The notes under the pieces are model-generated. The model had not been told where the DNA came from and did no database searches. It was given only the letters and a program-made list of their open reading frames with translations. 64,000 bases of DNA, taken from assembly GCA_025917655.1 (NCBI GenBank), contig CP084613.1, positions 2,048,001 through 2,112,000 on the forward strand. The letters are read 5' to 3'. The first letter of the stretch is position 1. The number at the start of each line of letters is the position of its first letter. The stretch comes from Chlorella sorokiniana (taxonomy: Eukaryota; Chlorophyta; Trebouxiophyceae; Chlorellales; Chlorellaceae). The translations under genes were made by a program, and so were the position numbers. Shown here piece by piece: positions 44,133-55,483 of the stretch.

Positions 44133-45202
44133 TTAACCGACGCCCGCGCGTGGTGCAGCCCGTGCCATTGCTGCCTCGCCGCTTGAAGGGGCTGCCCCGC
44201 CTTCACGCTCCATACTCAGCAGCGGCCCCGCAGGAGGGAGAGCCGCAGGTGAGGCTCCACCAGGGCGAGCGGAGGCAGGGGAGAGCTGCAGGCGTGGAGG
44301 GGGCAAGGGACCAAGGCAGGACGCAGGGGCAATTGCAGGCACCCGAGACGCAGAAGGGCCCTCCACTGGTGCGGCCACCGGGTGGGACAGGCTGAAGCGC
44401 AACCGCATAGCACCCGCCTCCACAACACAAAGCGCGCCCCTGTGGGTCCACCGCGCTTTGAACTGGCCCATACGGAGGGAGGTGTCGCGGCCACGGAACC
44501 ACTCAGCATAGGTGCCATCCAGCCGGCGCATGTTGTGCGTGGCCCGCGCCCAGTCCCGCTTGATGGCAGCCAGCACCGCTGCTACCGTGGCACCGCACAC
44601 GCTGGCCGGCGAGATGGGCTGGCCCGCAAGAGTTCGCCGGCCGCGCATCTGCCACACAGCGTAGAGGTAAGCGGTGCGCAGGTGTGCCCACACGTGGCGA
44701 AGACGGGCGGGTGGGGCCCAAGTGGCATGCTCATCTGCAAGAAAGACACGGGGACAGAGGGGAGGAGGGCGCACACCCGAGACAGCCGCAAAGACACGAC
44801 AGACCCACTCGGCAGCAGCGGCCACGGCGGGGCAGAGCAAGAATGCATGGGTCAGCCCATCAAGGGGCGGATCCGCTGCTGCCGCACAATCACCGTGCTG
44901 GCACAACGCATCTGCCGCTGGCACGACCCGAATGTGGCAAAGGAAGGCGCCCACATACAGGCACCCATGCAGCACGCGGTACGCCACAGTGTACTGCTCA
45001 CGGGGCAGGTCTGCCTCGCGCAGGCGGCGCCATACACCGCGCACCGCAGCGCGCTCCGCTTGGGCAGCCTCATTGAGGCCCGCCGGCGCTGCCGCTGCAT
45101 CCACTGTGTCGTCCCTCAAAGGCCAAGCTGGTGGTGGGGCCGGCTGTGGCTGAAGCTGCTGCAACTGCTCTTCCTCAGCATGCTGCCGCTGCGCCACCCG
45201 TT
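44133..45202 (-). pseudogene. LINE-A ORF2 C-terminal part
   Basis: An open frame of more than 350 residues has the CQHGDC...THAFLLC zinc motif, nearly identical to 17,920-19,000. It lacks RT and endonuclease. Its upstream codons continue beyond the LINE-B insertion. Confidence 0.8.
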
Positions 45203-45339
45203 ATGTTATGTTATGTTACACGTGTTTAACGTCTGCCTTCGGGACAATCACTGTCCCTCGCGGACGGGGCATAGGGCCCATGCAACTCAGACGCAAATGG
45301 GCCCACCCCTGCTGCAGCCGAAGGCAGCAGACAGGAACG
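45203..45339 (-). mobile_element. LINE-B 3'-end fragment in LINE-A ORF2
   Basis: This 137-bp minus-strand LINE-B end has a gttatgttatg tail and the hairpin. It is flanked by the 6-bp duplication CCCGTT (45,197-45,202 and 45,340-45,345). The empty site is seen near 18,985 in the left cluster. Confidence 0.87.
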
Positions 45340-45601
45340 CCCGTTCAAAGACGGCAAGGCGCTGCCGCTGGCCCGGGCGCTGACACGGCAGGAGATCCAC
45401 CTCCCACTCTGCTGCCCGCCGGCGAGACATGACCCGCTCGTGAAGCCGCGTGTCGTAGGAGGAGGCCCAGCGTAGCTCAACGCTTGCAAGCCCGTGGCGG
45501 CAGCAGACGGGCCTGGCTCATCTGCAGGCTGCCGCCACAGGGCTGGCCTGCAGCCCGCCGAAGGAAGGTATCGCGGGCCGCAGCGCTGCCGGGCTGCCAG
45601 G

Positions 45602-45954
45602 TGTTGGATGGAGGTAGTTACAAAGAGCGCAAGAGTATGAAAGAGGGCGCAGAATGGCGCTAAATAGGCTGGAGCAGCACAATGCTACTATTGGCATTAT
45701 TCCGGCATATGCGGGGTAGTGTTTGTGGTAGTGGCATGACGGCGGGGCTCACGTGCACAGAAATGCATGGCATGGGGGTCAATCAACTTAGAATAAAGTG
45801 GGAAAGCATAATCGAAGGGTGTCTGAGCATATTAGGCGGGTCAAGCTCATGCATGACGAAAGGGTGTCCACGTCAGCAGCGTCTGCCACGTGGCAGCTGG
45901 GGAGATGTGCTGCGGGTGTGCAGGCTGGACATGTGGCTCAGCCACATCTCAACA
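45602..45954 (-). repeat. Cop-1 3' LTR (young copy)
   Basis: This 353-bp LTR starts TGTTGAGATG and ends ATCCAACA on the minus strand. Near its start is the inverted repeat ATGTGGCT-g-AGCCACAT, and further in is the palindrome gccacgtggc. Confidence 0.92.
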
Positions 45955-45983
45955 CTCCCACGCAGGCTGCACAGCCGCTGCAC

Positions 45984-48900
45984 TCAGGCGATGCCCATAG
46001 CTGCGCGGCAGTACTTGAACTTGTTGGTGGGCACGGGCTTGGTCAGGATGTCAGCAACCATGGCATCGGTGGGGATGTAGCTGAAGTTGACTTCGCCACG
46101 GATGACGCGCTCGCGTGCAAAGTGGTGGATGATGTCGATGTGCTTGGAGCGAAGGGAGATGACTGGATTCTTCAGCATGTGAATGGCTGATTGGCTGTCT
46201 GACTTGATGTCGATGCAGGCGATGTGCAGGTCCAGGTCAGCGAAGAGCTTGCGCAGCCACAGTGCTTCCTTGACGGCGGAGGCGGCTGCCATGTACTCAG
46301 CTTCTGTAGTAGATGAGGCGACGGTGGGTTGCAGGCGTGAGCTCCAGGTGATGGCGCCGTTCTTGAAGGTGAAGACGTAGCCGGTGGTGGAGCGGCGGGT
46401 GTCGATGTCGCCAGCATGGTTGGCGTCGCAGTAGGCGTCGAGGGTAGCGTTGGACGGGCTGAAGATGATGCCGTAGTCAGGGTACCAGCGAGGTAGCGCA
46501 GCACATGCTTGGCTGCAGTCCAGTGGGAGGTGGTGGGCTTGGACATGTAGCGGGCCAGCGCTCCCACGGCTTGGGCGATATCGGGTCTGGTGCGGGATGC
46601 CAGGTACATGAGGGAGCCGATGAGTGTGGAGTAGGGGTGCTCTGAGATGTCCAGTGGGTCTCCGTCGGCGGTGAGCTTGAAGGCGATGCTTGAGGGTGTG
46701 TCGAAAGGCTTGGACTTGTCCATGCTGAACTTGGACAGCAGGTCGGTGGTGTGACGGGTCTGGGTCAGCTTGATGGTCTTGGAGGCGCGGTCTCGCATGA
46801 TGTCGATGCCCAGGAAGAAGGAGGCTGGGCCCAGGTCGCGGGTGTCGAAGGCGGTGGCTATCTGCTTCTTGATGGAGCTCAGCATGGATGTGTCGGCGGT
46901 GATGACCAGGATGTCGTCGACGTAGATGAGCAGGTAGACTGGTGGAGAGGACAGCTTGATGAAGAGGCCTGGGTCAGCAGCTGACTCGGTGAAGCCCATG
47001 GACTCGATCTCGGTCTTCAGGGTGCGATGCCAGGCTCGAGAAGCTTGCTTGAGTCCATAGAGGGCCTTGTTCAGCTTGCATGCTTGGTCATGGTTGCCGT
47101 TGTGGTAGCCAGGGGAGGTTGCTGAATGTAGACGTCTTCGTCCAGCTTGCCGTTGAGGAAGGCGGTCTTGATGTCCAGCTGGTGAATCTCTAGGTCCAGG
47201 TCGGCAGCAATGGCCAACACGGTGCGCAGGGTGGAGTACTTGGAGACAGGTGCAAACACTTGGTCGTAGTCGATGCCTTCGCGTTGGTGGAAGCCTTTGA
47301 CGACGAGGCGGGCCTTGTAGCGCTCGATGTTGCCGTTGGCGTCGCGCTTCTCCTTGTAGACCCACTTGACTGGAATGGGCTTGACGCCAGGAGGTGTAGG
47401 TTGCGGGGTCCAGGTGTTGTTGGCGGCCAGGGAAGCGATCTCCTCGTCCATGGCGGAGCGCCAAAGGTCGGCGTTGGGAGATTGCGGGGCTTCCTCCAGG
47501 GTGGTAGGCTCAGCTGTTGCGGTGGCGATGTTGATGGTGGCTCGAGAGGTGATGCGGTATGCGTCGTCCCGCCACTGGCTGGCTGGGCGGCGCGCGGCGC
47601 ACGCTCGGTGCGCCGCAGGGCGATGGGAGGAGAAGGTGGGTCTTCAGGCTCGGCTGGTGCTCCCACGGACTCGGTGTCGCCGGTGTCATCGTTGTCGATG
47701 AGGGAAATGGTCTCTGGCAGGATGGGCTTGGGCAGGTTGGAGCTGGCCTCATTGAAGGTGACATCGCGGCTGATGACGATGGAGCCGTTGTCCAGCAGGA
47801 TCTTGTAGCCTTTGGTGTTGGTGGGGTAGCCGATGAAGCGGCCGGGCTCGCTAACCGCATCGAGCTTGGAGCGTAGTGCTGTTGGAATGTGGGCGTAGGC
47901 ACGGGCGCCAAAGATGCGCAGGTGGGAGAGGTCGGGCTTGGTGCCGTGAAGCATCTCGTAGGGGGTGACGTCTTGGGCAGATGTTGGCGAGCGGTTGCGC
48001 AAGTAGTTGGCGGTGACGATGGCTTCGGCCCAAAGATGCTTGGGCAGGTTGTACTCGGCCAGCATGGGGCGCGCCTTGTCCAGCAGGGGTGCGGTTGAGA
48101 CGCTCAGCCTTGCCGTTTGCTGGGGCGTGTAGGAGACGGTGGTCTCTGACTGGATGCCCTTGGACTTGTAGAAGGTGTCCAGGTCGTTGTTGATGAACTC
48201 GCCGCCGTTGTCAGAGCGGATGCGCTTGACGGTGTGGCCGGTCTGACGCTCCAGCAGGTTGACGGTGGTCTTCAGGAAGTCAGCGGCGTCAGACTTGCGG
48301 CGCAAGGGAGCGATGTGAGAGTAGCCAGTGTAGTCATCCAGGATGGTCATGAAGTACAGGCTGCCACCGTGGGAGGGGACTGGCATGGGACCGCAGAGGT
48401 CGGTGTGCGGCAGCTCCAGAGGCTTGTGGGTGAAGGAGGTGGAGGCGTTGAACGGTTGGCGATGTTGCTTGCCCAGGGTGCAGGCGTCGCAGGTGTGTGC
48501 GCTGGTGGCTTTGAAGTCAGAGGGGTCGATGCTGATGCCGGTGGCCATGGTGGTGAGCTTGGCCAGGTTGTCGTAGCCGAGGTGGCCGAGGCGGCGGTGC
48601 CACAGGTTGGGTGTGTGGGCGCGTGCGCGCGTAGGCGATGGTGAGGGCGTAGGCGGCGGAGCCTGGCTCGAGGCAGCGGCTGGCCAGGTGGTAGGTGTTG
48701 CTGGTGGCGTCGGTGTAGCCGTAGGCAATCATGTGGTTGCCCATGGAGATCTGGCAGCCGGTGCGGTCAAAGGAGAAGCTGATGCCTTTCTGGGTGGCTC
48801 GGTTGACGGACAGGAGGTTGTCGGCGGCGTCTGGCATGTAGAGCACGTCGGTGAGCTTGATCAGGTTGTCAAGGTTGGGCTGCAGGTACGCGTCGCCGAT

Positions 48901-49995
48901 GAGGGTGGCCTCTCCTACGCTGCCGTTGCCGAAAGTGATGCGGATGGGCTGCGGCGCCGGGCGCAGGTTGGTGAGGAGTTGCTGGTGTGGTGTGATGTGC
49001 CGGCTCGCTCCAGTGTCCACGATCCAGTTGTCGCTGATGGTGTTGGAGGTGGTGGCGGCGGTGGTTGAAGCGGCGGGCTTCCATGTCGCGGCGCTTCTTG
49101 TTGCACTCGTGGGCGTAGTGGCCAGGCTTGTGGCAGTAGAGGCAGGTGCCTTCGGCGTAGGCGCGGGCATCGCGGAGGAGCGCTCGTCGACGCGGATGCC
49201 GAAGGTGCGTGGTGGGCCAAAGTTGGGTGGTGGACCGTTGAAGTTGGGCGGCCGCATGCGGGGGTTGCTGCTGCGGGGGCCACCGCCGCGAGGGCCGTTG
49301 TTGCGGTTGATGCCGTTGATGTTGCGGGGAGCGCCATTGCTGTTGGAGTGCCGGTCGTCGCGGCGAGGATGGAAGGAGGCCATCAGGGCTGAGTCGGAGC
49401 TGCGGATGACGTCGGGCTTGGCGCGGCGGTGCTCGGCTTGCAGAAGGTGGGGCAGGATGTCATCCACGGTGAATGTGCCGGCGGAGGCGGTGGTGGTTTC
49501 GATGACGGTGACGACTGTGTCGAAGGTGGAGGGCAGGCCAGCCAGGACTTGGCACGCCACGTCGATGTCTTCGACCTTGTGGCCGGCGGCGTTGAGCTGG
49601 TCTTGCAGGGCCTTGGCACGGTTGGTGAAGGCGGTGACGGTCTCGGTGGAGGCCATCTTCAGAGAGTTGAGCTCACGGCGCAGTTGGAGCTTGCGTGCGA
49701 AGGACTTGGCGGCGAAGATGCCTTGCAGAGTGGTCCAGGCTTGGTTGGCCGTGGTGCAGCGCAGGATGGTTGGCTGGTGGTGGGGCTTGACGAGGAGGCC
49801 GATGTAGGAGAGGGCGAGCTCGTCTGCCTTGATGTCCTCGGGAGTTGTTGGGGCCTCGGTGCTGACGACGGTGTGCCAGCACTTCTTGGTGGTGAGGAAG
49901 AACTTCATGTTGGCTGCCCACACTGTGTAGTTGTCCCAGTCCAGCCGCTCAATGGACATGCCGTCTGTCGCCATGCTGTCCACGCTTGTGTGCAA
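45984..49995 (-). pseudogene. Cop-1 gag-pol (young copy, broken)
   Basis: The gag, protease, integrase, RT (YVDDILV) and RNase H parts are all recognisable in the normal copia order on the minus strand. The region is broken by about three breaks. Part of gag near the knuckle is shorter than in the other copies. Confidence 0.85.
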
Positions 49996-50921
49996 CTGCT
50001 GACTGCTGACGGCTGGCGGCCGCTAGGGCACCTTGTGCCTCTGCTAGTGCGTGCTCGGAGGTGCCGCGGCAAGGGGTGCCGCAGATTGTGCCGCCGGAGA
50101 TGGCTGGCGGAAAGGTGGGGAAGGTCGGTGCCTAAGAATAAGTAGCCGGTACGTGGCACACGAGGCCAGGCACCGAACGGGGAGCTGCGTGCCACACGTG
50201 GACAGCACAGCCCAGGCACCACCTTTGAGTAAATGTAACAGAAGTGGAGGAATAGACGGGAAAGGGGGCAGGACAGATGTGGATGGCAGCGGCGCTCGAC
50301 GGCGCTAGGGCACTGCCTGAAGGAGAGTGCCCAGGGGGGCAAAGGCAGCGGCGCACTTAGGCGCTGGGGCACTGCCAATAACGGAGGGGCCAGAGGGGGC
50401 GGAGCAGCGGCGCGCGGAGGCGCTAGGGCGCTGCTTGCACTTATCTTAAGTGGTTGTGTCAGCGTAGAGCTACGGCAGTGGGTTGAGGCAAAGTGGAAGT
50501 TTAGTAACTTGGCGGGAGGCGGGGTATCGAGCTGGTCACAAGTGACCCAACTCGCTTACTCAGCTGCCACACAGCTGCTCAAGCCTCTTTGCGAGCAGGT
50601 GCTGTCGAAAGCAGATTTAGGCTGCCGGAAAGCAGAATTGAGCTGTCGGCTGCTGGCTGGCAGCTAGGCAGCAAAAGGCGCTGGCTGTGCGAGCGAAAGG
50701 CGGCGCTGTGCGAGCGAAAAGGCGCTGCTATGTGCGAAATGTGCCGCAAGCAAAGGCGGGCTTAGTCTGAGAGGCTTCGGTCGAAGGCGCCGTTCCGGAG
50801 GTCGAGGCGGAAGTGCTCGCGAGTGGTGCGAGGGGCGCTGGCAGCGAGAAAAGGCGTCTGGGGTGACGGCAAGAGCGTGTGCCGGACTCAAGGGCAGAGG
50901 AGGGAGCTGGGGCCCATAACC

Positions 50922-51274
50922 TGTTGGATGGAGGTAGTTACAAAGAGCGCAAGAGTATGAAAGAGGGCGCAGAATGGCGCTAAATAGGCTGGAGCAGCAC
51001 AATGCTACTATTGGCATTATTCCGGCATATGCGGGGTAGTGTTTGTGGTAGTGGCATGACGGCGGGGCTCACGTGCACAGAAATGCATGGCATGGGGGTC
51101 AATCAACTTAGAATAAAGTGGGAAAGCATAATCGAAGGGTGTCTGAGCATATTAGGCGGGTCAAGCTCATGCATGACGAAAGGGTGTCCACGTCAGCAGC
51201 GTCTGCCACGTGGCAGCTGGGGAGATGTGCTGCGGGTGTGCAGGCTGGACATGTGGCTCAGCCACATCTCAACA
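50922..51274 (-). repeat. Cop-1 5' LTR (young copy)
   Basis: This partner of 45,602-45,954 shows no difference that I could see by eye. Confidence 0.92.
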
Positions 51275-52096
51275 CCAGGTGGATGCGCCGCTGTGTGGCT
51301 GCCTTAACGGTGAACCCCAAGAGGTCCACGCTGCCAAAGCCCCACACGGTGGGGTCCACGAAGACGGAATCCCACGCGCCGAGCAGCATGGGGCGGCCGC
51401 CCCCACCACGCAGCAGGGCTGCCATACGGTGCCAGCCGGGAGGGCCGGCGCCGCCGAGAGGGGGCGCAGGCTGCCATCACCCCGGACAGCGTAGTGCACA
51501 GGGCCGGGCAGCCCCGGCAACTGCCGGCGCACCCACTCGGCCGCCCCGTCGCGGCAAAGCTGCCACCCCGCCGGCGGCGGCTGGTCCGCCACCGCACGCC
51601 AGGAGGCAGGCACGCAGCCCCAAGCAATATGCAAGGCCAGAGTGGGCCCCGCGAGCATCGCATCCCGCAAGCGGCCCACCGTATAGATGCCAGCTGCGGC
51701 CAGCGGCTCCCACGCCGGGCTGACGGGGTCGAGCACGGCGCCATCAGGCCCGCGGACCTGGCGGTTGTGGAAGAGGCGCTCCGCCAGGACTTGGTGGTGT
51801 GAGAGCCGCGGTGGGGGGAGGAGGCGGTGTGGAAGCGTTTGCTGGAAGCCGCTCAAATAAGCTGCCAGACGGGGTGGGAGGAGGCGTGTAGTGACCTGCA
51901 GCCCGCTAACAGCAATGGCGGGCCCAAGGGAAGGGACGGCATCCACCAGGCGCGCCGCAACAAGGAGCTTCCAAGCATGACGGCCTGGCTGCAGAAGGCG
52001 GGCGGTGACCTTGGCACGCAAGCAATCAGCATGCACGTCGGGGGCAACCAAGTTAATGCCCCCTCCAACCACGGCAAGGCAGCAGTATGGCGGGCT
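51275..52096 (-). mobile_element. LINE-A ORF2 segment, right of the young Cop-1
   Basis: LINE-A coding sequence of 44,133-45,601 continues here (DPVSPAWEPLAAAGIYTVGRL and upstream). It ends at about 52,096 against a LINE-A 3' UTR in the opposite orientation. Confidence 0.83.
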
Positions 52097-52469
52097 TCTC
52101 CCTTCTCCCTGTCCCAGTACGCCCCCTTTTTTATTTTTTGTCTTGGCCTGGTTGCCTTTGCGTCTCTTCCGTGGTGGGTTGCTCCATCCTCGCCTCGGGT
52201 CTTTCAGTTCTTTGCCTTGCCCTGTTGTGCCGCTGCCTGCCCCAGTCTGGCGGTTGCCGGGATCTCGCGTTTCATCTGCTTTCACAGCGACATACCGAAC
52301 ACACATACACACACAAAACAAAAAGAAAAAAATCTGCGTACCACCCCGTGACTGCATGCCCCATCTTGCTGTCACATGCTGTTTGGCTGCCTCATCGGTC
52401 ATGATGCTTCGTGGCTTCGGCCTACCTACGCTTCTTGAGATCCCCCACGTCTCAAGTGTAAGAGCACCC

Positions 52470-52502
<33 letters not shown>
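52097..52502 (+). mobile_element. LINE-A 3' UTR end in inverted orientation with poly(A)
   Basis: The last ~375 bp of the LINE-A 3' UTR lie on the plus strand, with poly(A) at 52,472-52,502. It faces the minus-strand LINE-A to its left, making an inverted pair. Confidence 0.85.
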
Positions 52503-52506
<4 letters not shown>

Positions 52507-53544
52507 ACGGGCTGCACCACGCGCGGGCGTCGGTTAACTCTCCGCCCTGCCCTTTTCTGGCTGGGGCCCTCCTCTTCTTTGCGGGGCGCTTTCCCACGGC
52601 CTCAGCGGCCTTCTTGTTATTTTTATACTCGACCGTGCTGCTTCCACTCCCGTTTGGGCCATGCGATACAGCCTGACTTCTGTTCATCTTTACATGCGCG
52701 CTGCTGGGGCTCCTTCCATTCTTGCAGGCGGCGGCAGTTGGGCGGCCGGCAGCGGCAGCGGCGATGGCGGCAAGTGCGTGTGTAGTGGCGCGGCGGGTGG
52801 TGGGCGTTCGCCACCGTGTGTGGCAACGTGCCGGCGGGGTCCGCCGCCCCCCGCCCGGCTTGCCTTGCGGCACCAGCGCCGCCCGGTCCTAGCGGGCCGG
52901 CAGGCACACCTGCGGAGCGCGTACATGCCCTTGCTGTCGGTAGTCGTGTGCCCGCCAGCCCTCGGCTTGCCCCGTCCTTGCTCTTTGCATCCATTGGCTG
53001 ACGGTTCCCCAGCGCTCGGCTCCTGCGTTGACTTGTCCCTGTTCCCATGGCTCCCTCCAGCACGCTTCCACACTCGATTTCCTCGCCCCTTTCTGAGTGG
53101 CTTGCACCTTCCCTTTCCATGGCTCCCCTCCTTTTCTTAGCCTGCCCCCTCCTGGACGCCCCCTTCTCCCTGTCCCAGTACGCCCCCCTTTTTATTTTTT
53201 GTCTTGGCCTGGTTGCCTTTGCGTCTCTTCCGTGGTGGGTTGCTCCATCCTCGCCTCGGGTCTTTCAGTTCTTTGCCTTGCCCTGTTGTGCCGCTGCCTG
53301 CCCCAGTCTGGCGGTTGCCGGGATCTCGCGTTTCATCTGCTTTCACAGCGACATACCGAACACACATGCACACACAAAACAAAAAGAAAAGAATCTGCGT
53401 ACCACCCCCGTGACTGCATGCCCCATCTTGCTGTCACATGCGCGTTCGCGCTGCTGTTTGGCTGCCTCATCGGTCATGATGCTTCGTGGCTTCGGCCTAC
53501 CTACGCTTCTTGAGATCCCCCACGTCTCAAGTGTAAGAGCACCC

Positions 53545-53583
<39 letters not shown>
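52503..53583 (+). mobile_element. LINE-A 3' UTR unit (plus strand) with poly(A)
   Basis: This full 3' UTR unit starts at ATGGCACGGG directly after the previous poly(A). It ends with a poly(A) of about 36 bases (53,548-53,583). The breakpoint is the same as in the minus-strand clusters at 13.8 and 14.8 kb. Confidence 0.87.
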
Positions 53584-53586
<3 letters not shown>

Positions 53587-53709
53587 CTCATCAGCCATGC
53601 CCAGGAAGAACGGGCGCAGCTCAGACCAGAACGTCACGTAGAAGGAATACGGCAGACCATCCAGGCCAGGGCTGGTGCCAAGTGGCAGGTCAGGAAACAC
53701 AGCCTGACG
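53584..53709 (-). mobile_element. LINE-A reverse-transcriptase N-terminal fragment
   Basis: About 40 codons on the minus strand encode the RT start (LPLGTSPGLDGLPYSFYVTFW), the conserved region before the fingers of L1-type RTs. It continues the ORF2 frame found at 55,484-57,004. The two parts are separated by LINE-B at 53,710-55,483. Confidence 0.75.
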
Positions 53710-55069
53710 GGGTTGGGCTGCCCACCCTGCGTGGTCACAGGGTCCCACCGTTGTTGTATGCTGACGACTTGCTGCTCGTGTCCGTGACGGCAGCAGGGCT
53801 CCAAGCACAGCTGGGGGTGCTGGAGCGGTACTGTGAGCGTTGGGGCCTGACCGTTAATGTTGAGAAGACCAAGGTGGTGGTCTTCCCCGCCTCTTCTCGC
53901 GTGGCGGCAAGGCCAGCACCACGCCTCACGTACCGGGGGAGCGGCTGGCCACCGCCCCCTCCTTTAGGTACCTTGGGGTGGAGGTACATCAGCTACACGC
54001 GTTTGGGCCCTTTGCCTGCGCAGAGTTGGGCAGGGCGGGCCTACGGGCCTTGCACGCCATGCGGCGCAAGCTCTCACACATTGGCACGTCTGACTTTGGG
54101 TTGCAAAGGCGGCTTTTCCAGGCTTTGGTGCTGCCTGTGGTGTCGTACGGCTGCGAGGTGTGGGCGCCGCAGTTCTTGCGAGGGGGTGGGGAGAATGCTT
54201 CCGAGCGGCTCTTGCGCTCATTTTTGCGGCACGCGATGGGGCGCCTGCCGCAAAGCACTCCCGCTCCTGTGGTGCTAGCCGAGGCAGGGTTTTACCCCCT
54301 TGCCACTCACTGGGGCAAGCTGGTGACCCGTTTCTGGAACAGGCTGGTGGGCCTCCCAGATACGCGCGTCACCAAGTGGGCGCTCTTTGAGCAGTTAGAC
54401 CTTTTGCGGGCGCACGGTGGGGCGGGTGGGGTGGCCCGCCAGCCGTGGGGGACCCAGGTTGTAGGTTACCTTCGCAGCCTGGGGTTGGGTCCCCTTGATG
54501 GTGGGGAGCCCTGCCAGGTCGATGTTGGCGAGGCGTGCAGCCTCGCTGACGAGGCCTACGTCGAGGGCGTCCTGCAGGGAGCACCATCCCAGCCCAAAGT
54601 GCAGTTTTACTGCGCTAGTGTGAGGGGGCTCACGCGTGATACCTACTGCCGTCGCCCGCAACCGTACCTGACCGAGGTTGACAGCCGTGTGCGCATGGCC
54701 AGCCTGGCCAGGCTCCGCACGGGCTGTCATTGGTTGCGGGTGGAGACTGGGCGGCGTGAGGGGTTGGACAGGCCCAGCCGGATTTGCCCCCACTGCTCGA
54801 TGGGTGTTGTGGAGGACGAGCATCACATGGTGTTTGACTGCTCGAAGTATGCCCGCCTGCGAGCCGATTACAGCGAGTCCCTTTTTGGGGTCGGTCAGGG
54901 TCCGCCCAGCGGTCCGTTGGCGGGGCAGGGAACCTTGGCACAGTTCCTTGCGCAGGATCCGGTGGCGGTGGCTAGCTTTGTGCACCGCTGCTACCGTCTG
55001 TCGTTAGCTGGAGACGGCACCCACAGCAACGATTCTGAGCCCCCCCACCGCGAGGCGGCCCCGGCTTGA
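53710..55069 (+). pseudogene. LINE-B ORF2, RT palm to C-terminus
   Basis: The catalytic YADD is at 53,757-53,768, followed by VNVEKTKVVVF. Next come the thumb and linker (APSFRYLGVEVHQ) and a C-terminal zinc finger C-x2-C...H-x4-C (CPHC...EHHMVFDC) near 54,784-54,841. One frame stays open from 53,978 to the stop at 55,069. The YADD part is in a different frame, the change falling in a G run near 53,937. The RT fingers and endonuclease are absent. The zinc finger after the RT is typical of L1- and RandI/Dualen-like plant and algal LINEs; I cannot assign the clade. Confidence 0.82.
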
Positions 55070-55464
55070 GTGGGCCCACGTCGCCGTTCTCGCGGCCCCT
55101 ACCAGCCCGTGCCCGGCTTGCGTTGGATTCTTCCTTGCCTTTTCTGACTCTTTCACAGTTTTTCCTTGCTCTGCATCCTTGTCATCATGCTTTGCGTGCA
55201 TGCTTGCTTGCCATCCCGTGTGCTTGCTGCGTCTTGCATCTTCACCTCGGCGCGATGGGGGTGCGCGGGCCCGGGCTTTGACTCCCGTGCGCTGCTGGCC
55301 TGATGAGTTCCCGGTTTCGAGGGCCAGCCCGTTCCTGTCTGCTGCCTTCGGCTGCAGCAGGGGTGGGCCCATTTGCGTCTGAGTTGCATGGGCCCTATGC
55401 CCCGTCCGCGAGGGACAGTGATTGTCCCGAAGGCAGACGTTAAACACGTGTAACATAACATAAC
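53710..55464 (+). mobile_element. LINE-B, best-preserved copy of its 3' half
   Basis: This 5'-truncated LINE-B runs from the RT palm to the tail, inserted in LINE-A ORF2. It holds the coding part (53,710-55,069), the 3' UTR with hairpin near 55,413-55,430, and the tail. It is the best local reference for the other LINE-B pieces. Confidence 0.88.
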
Positions 55465-55483
55465 ACGTGTAACATAACATAAC
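55465..55483 (+). mobile_element. Second LINE-B tail directly after the first
   Basis: The 19 bp acgtgtaac plus ataac repeats copy the end of LINE-B immediately after a complete LINE-B tail. It is either a second, extremely truncated insertion at the same site or tail slippage. Confidence 0.65.

Larger units (their letters stand above)
43107..45601 (-). mobile_element. LINE-A copy, 3' part, left of the young Cop-1
   Basis: The minus-strand LINE-A copy has poly(A) (T's at 43,107-43,135), a 3' UTR (43,136-44,132) and the ORF2 C-terminus (44,133 onward). It is interrupted at 45,203-45,339 by a LINE-B tail and at 45,602 by Cop-1, and resumes at 51,275. It corresponds to the left-cluster copy at 16,899-20,096. 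That cluster also contains one more UTR-only unit and one more truncated copy. Confidence 0.87.
45602..51274 (-). mobile_element. Cop-1, full-length young copia element
   Basis: This is a 5,673-bp Ty1/copia element on the minus strand. It has two LTRs of 353 bp (45,602-45,954 and 50,922-51,274) that look identical, and the target duplication CCAGG (45,597-45,601 and 51,275-51,279). The primer-binding site GGTTATGGGCCCC lies inside the 5' LTR boundary. Gag starts at about 49,975 (MATDGMSIERLDWDNY), and pol ends at 45,984. It has no nested insertion, so the structure is whole. The coding region is nonetheless broken, with about three breaks. The empty site is visible at 19,245-19,252, inside LINE-A. 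Confidence 0.94.

Noticed and set aside
51269-52873. A 534-residue minus-strand open frame
   Set aside because: It runs through a poly(A) tract (poly-F) and LINE-A UTR in mixed orientation, so it is a chance fusion and not a gene.
53137-53583. Possible SINE family (short poly(A)-ended repeats)
   Set aside because: The sequences are continuous with the LINE-A 3' UTR and lack a Pol III promoter; they are truncated LINE-A.
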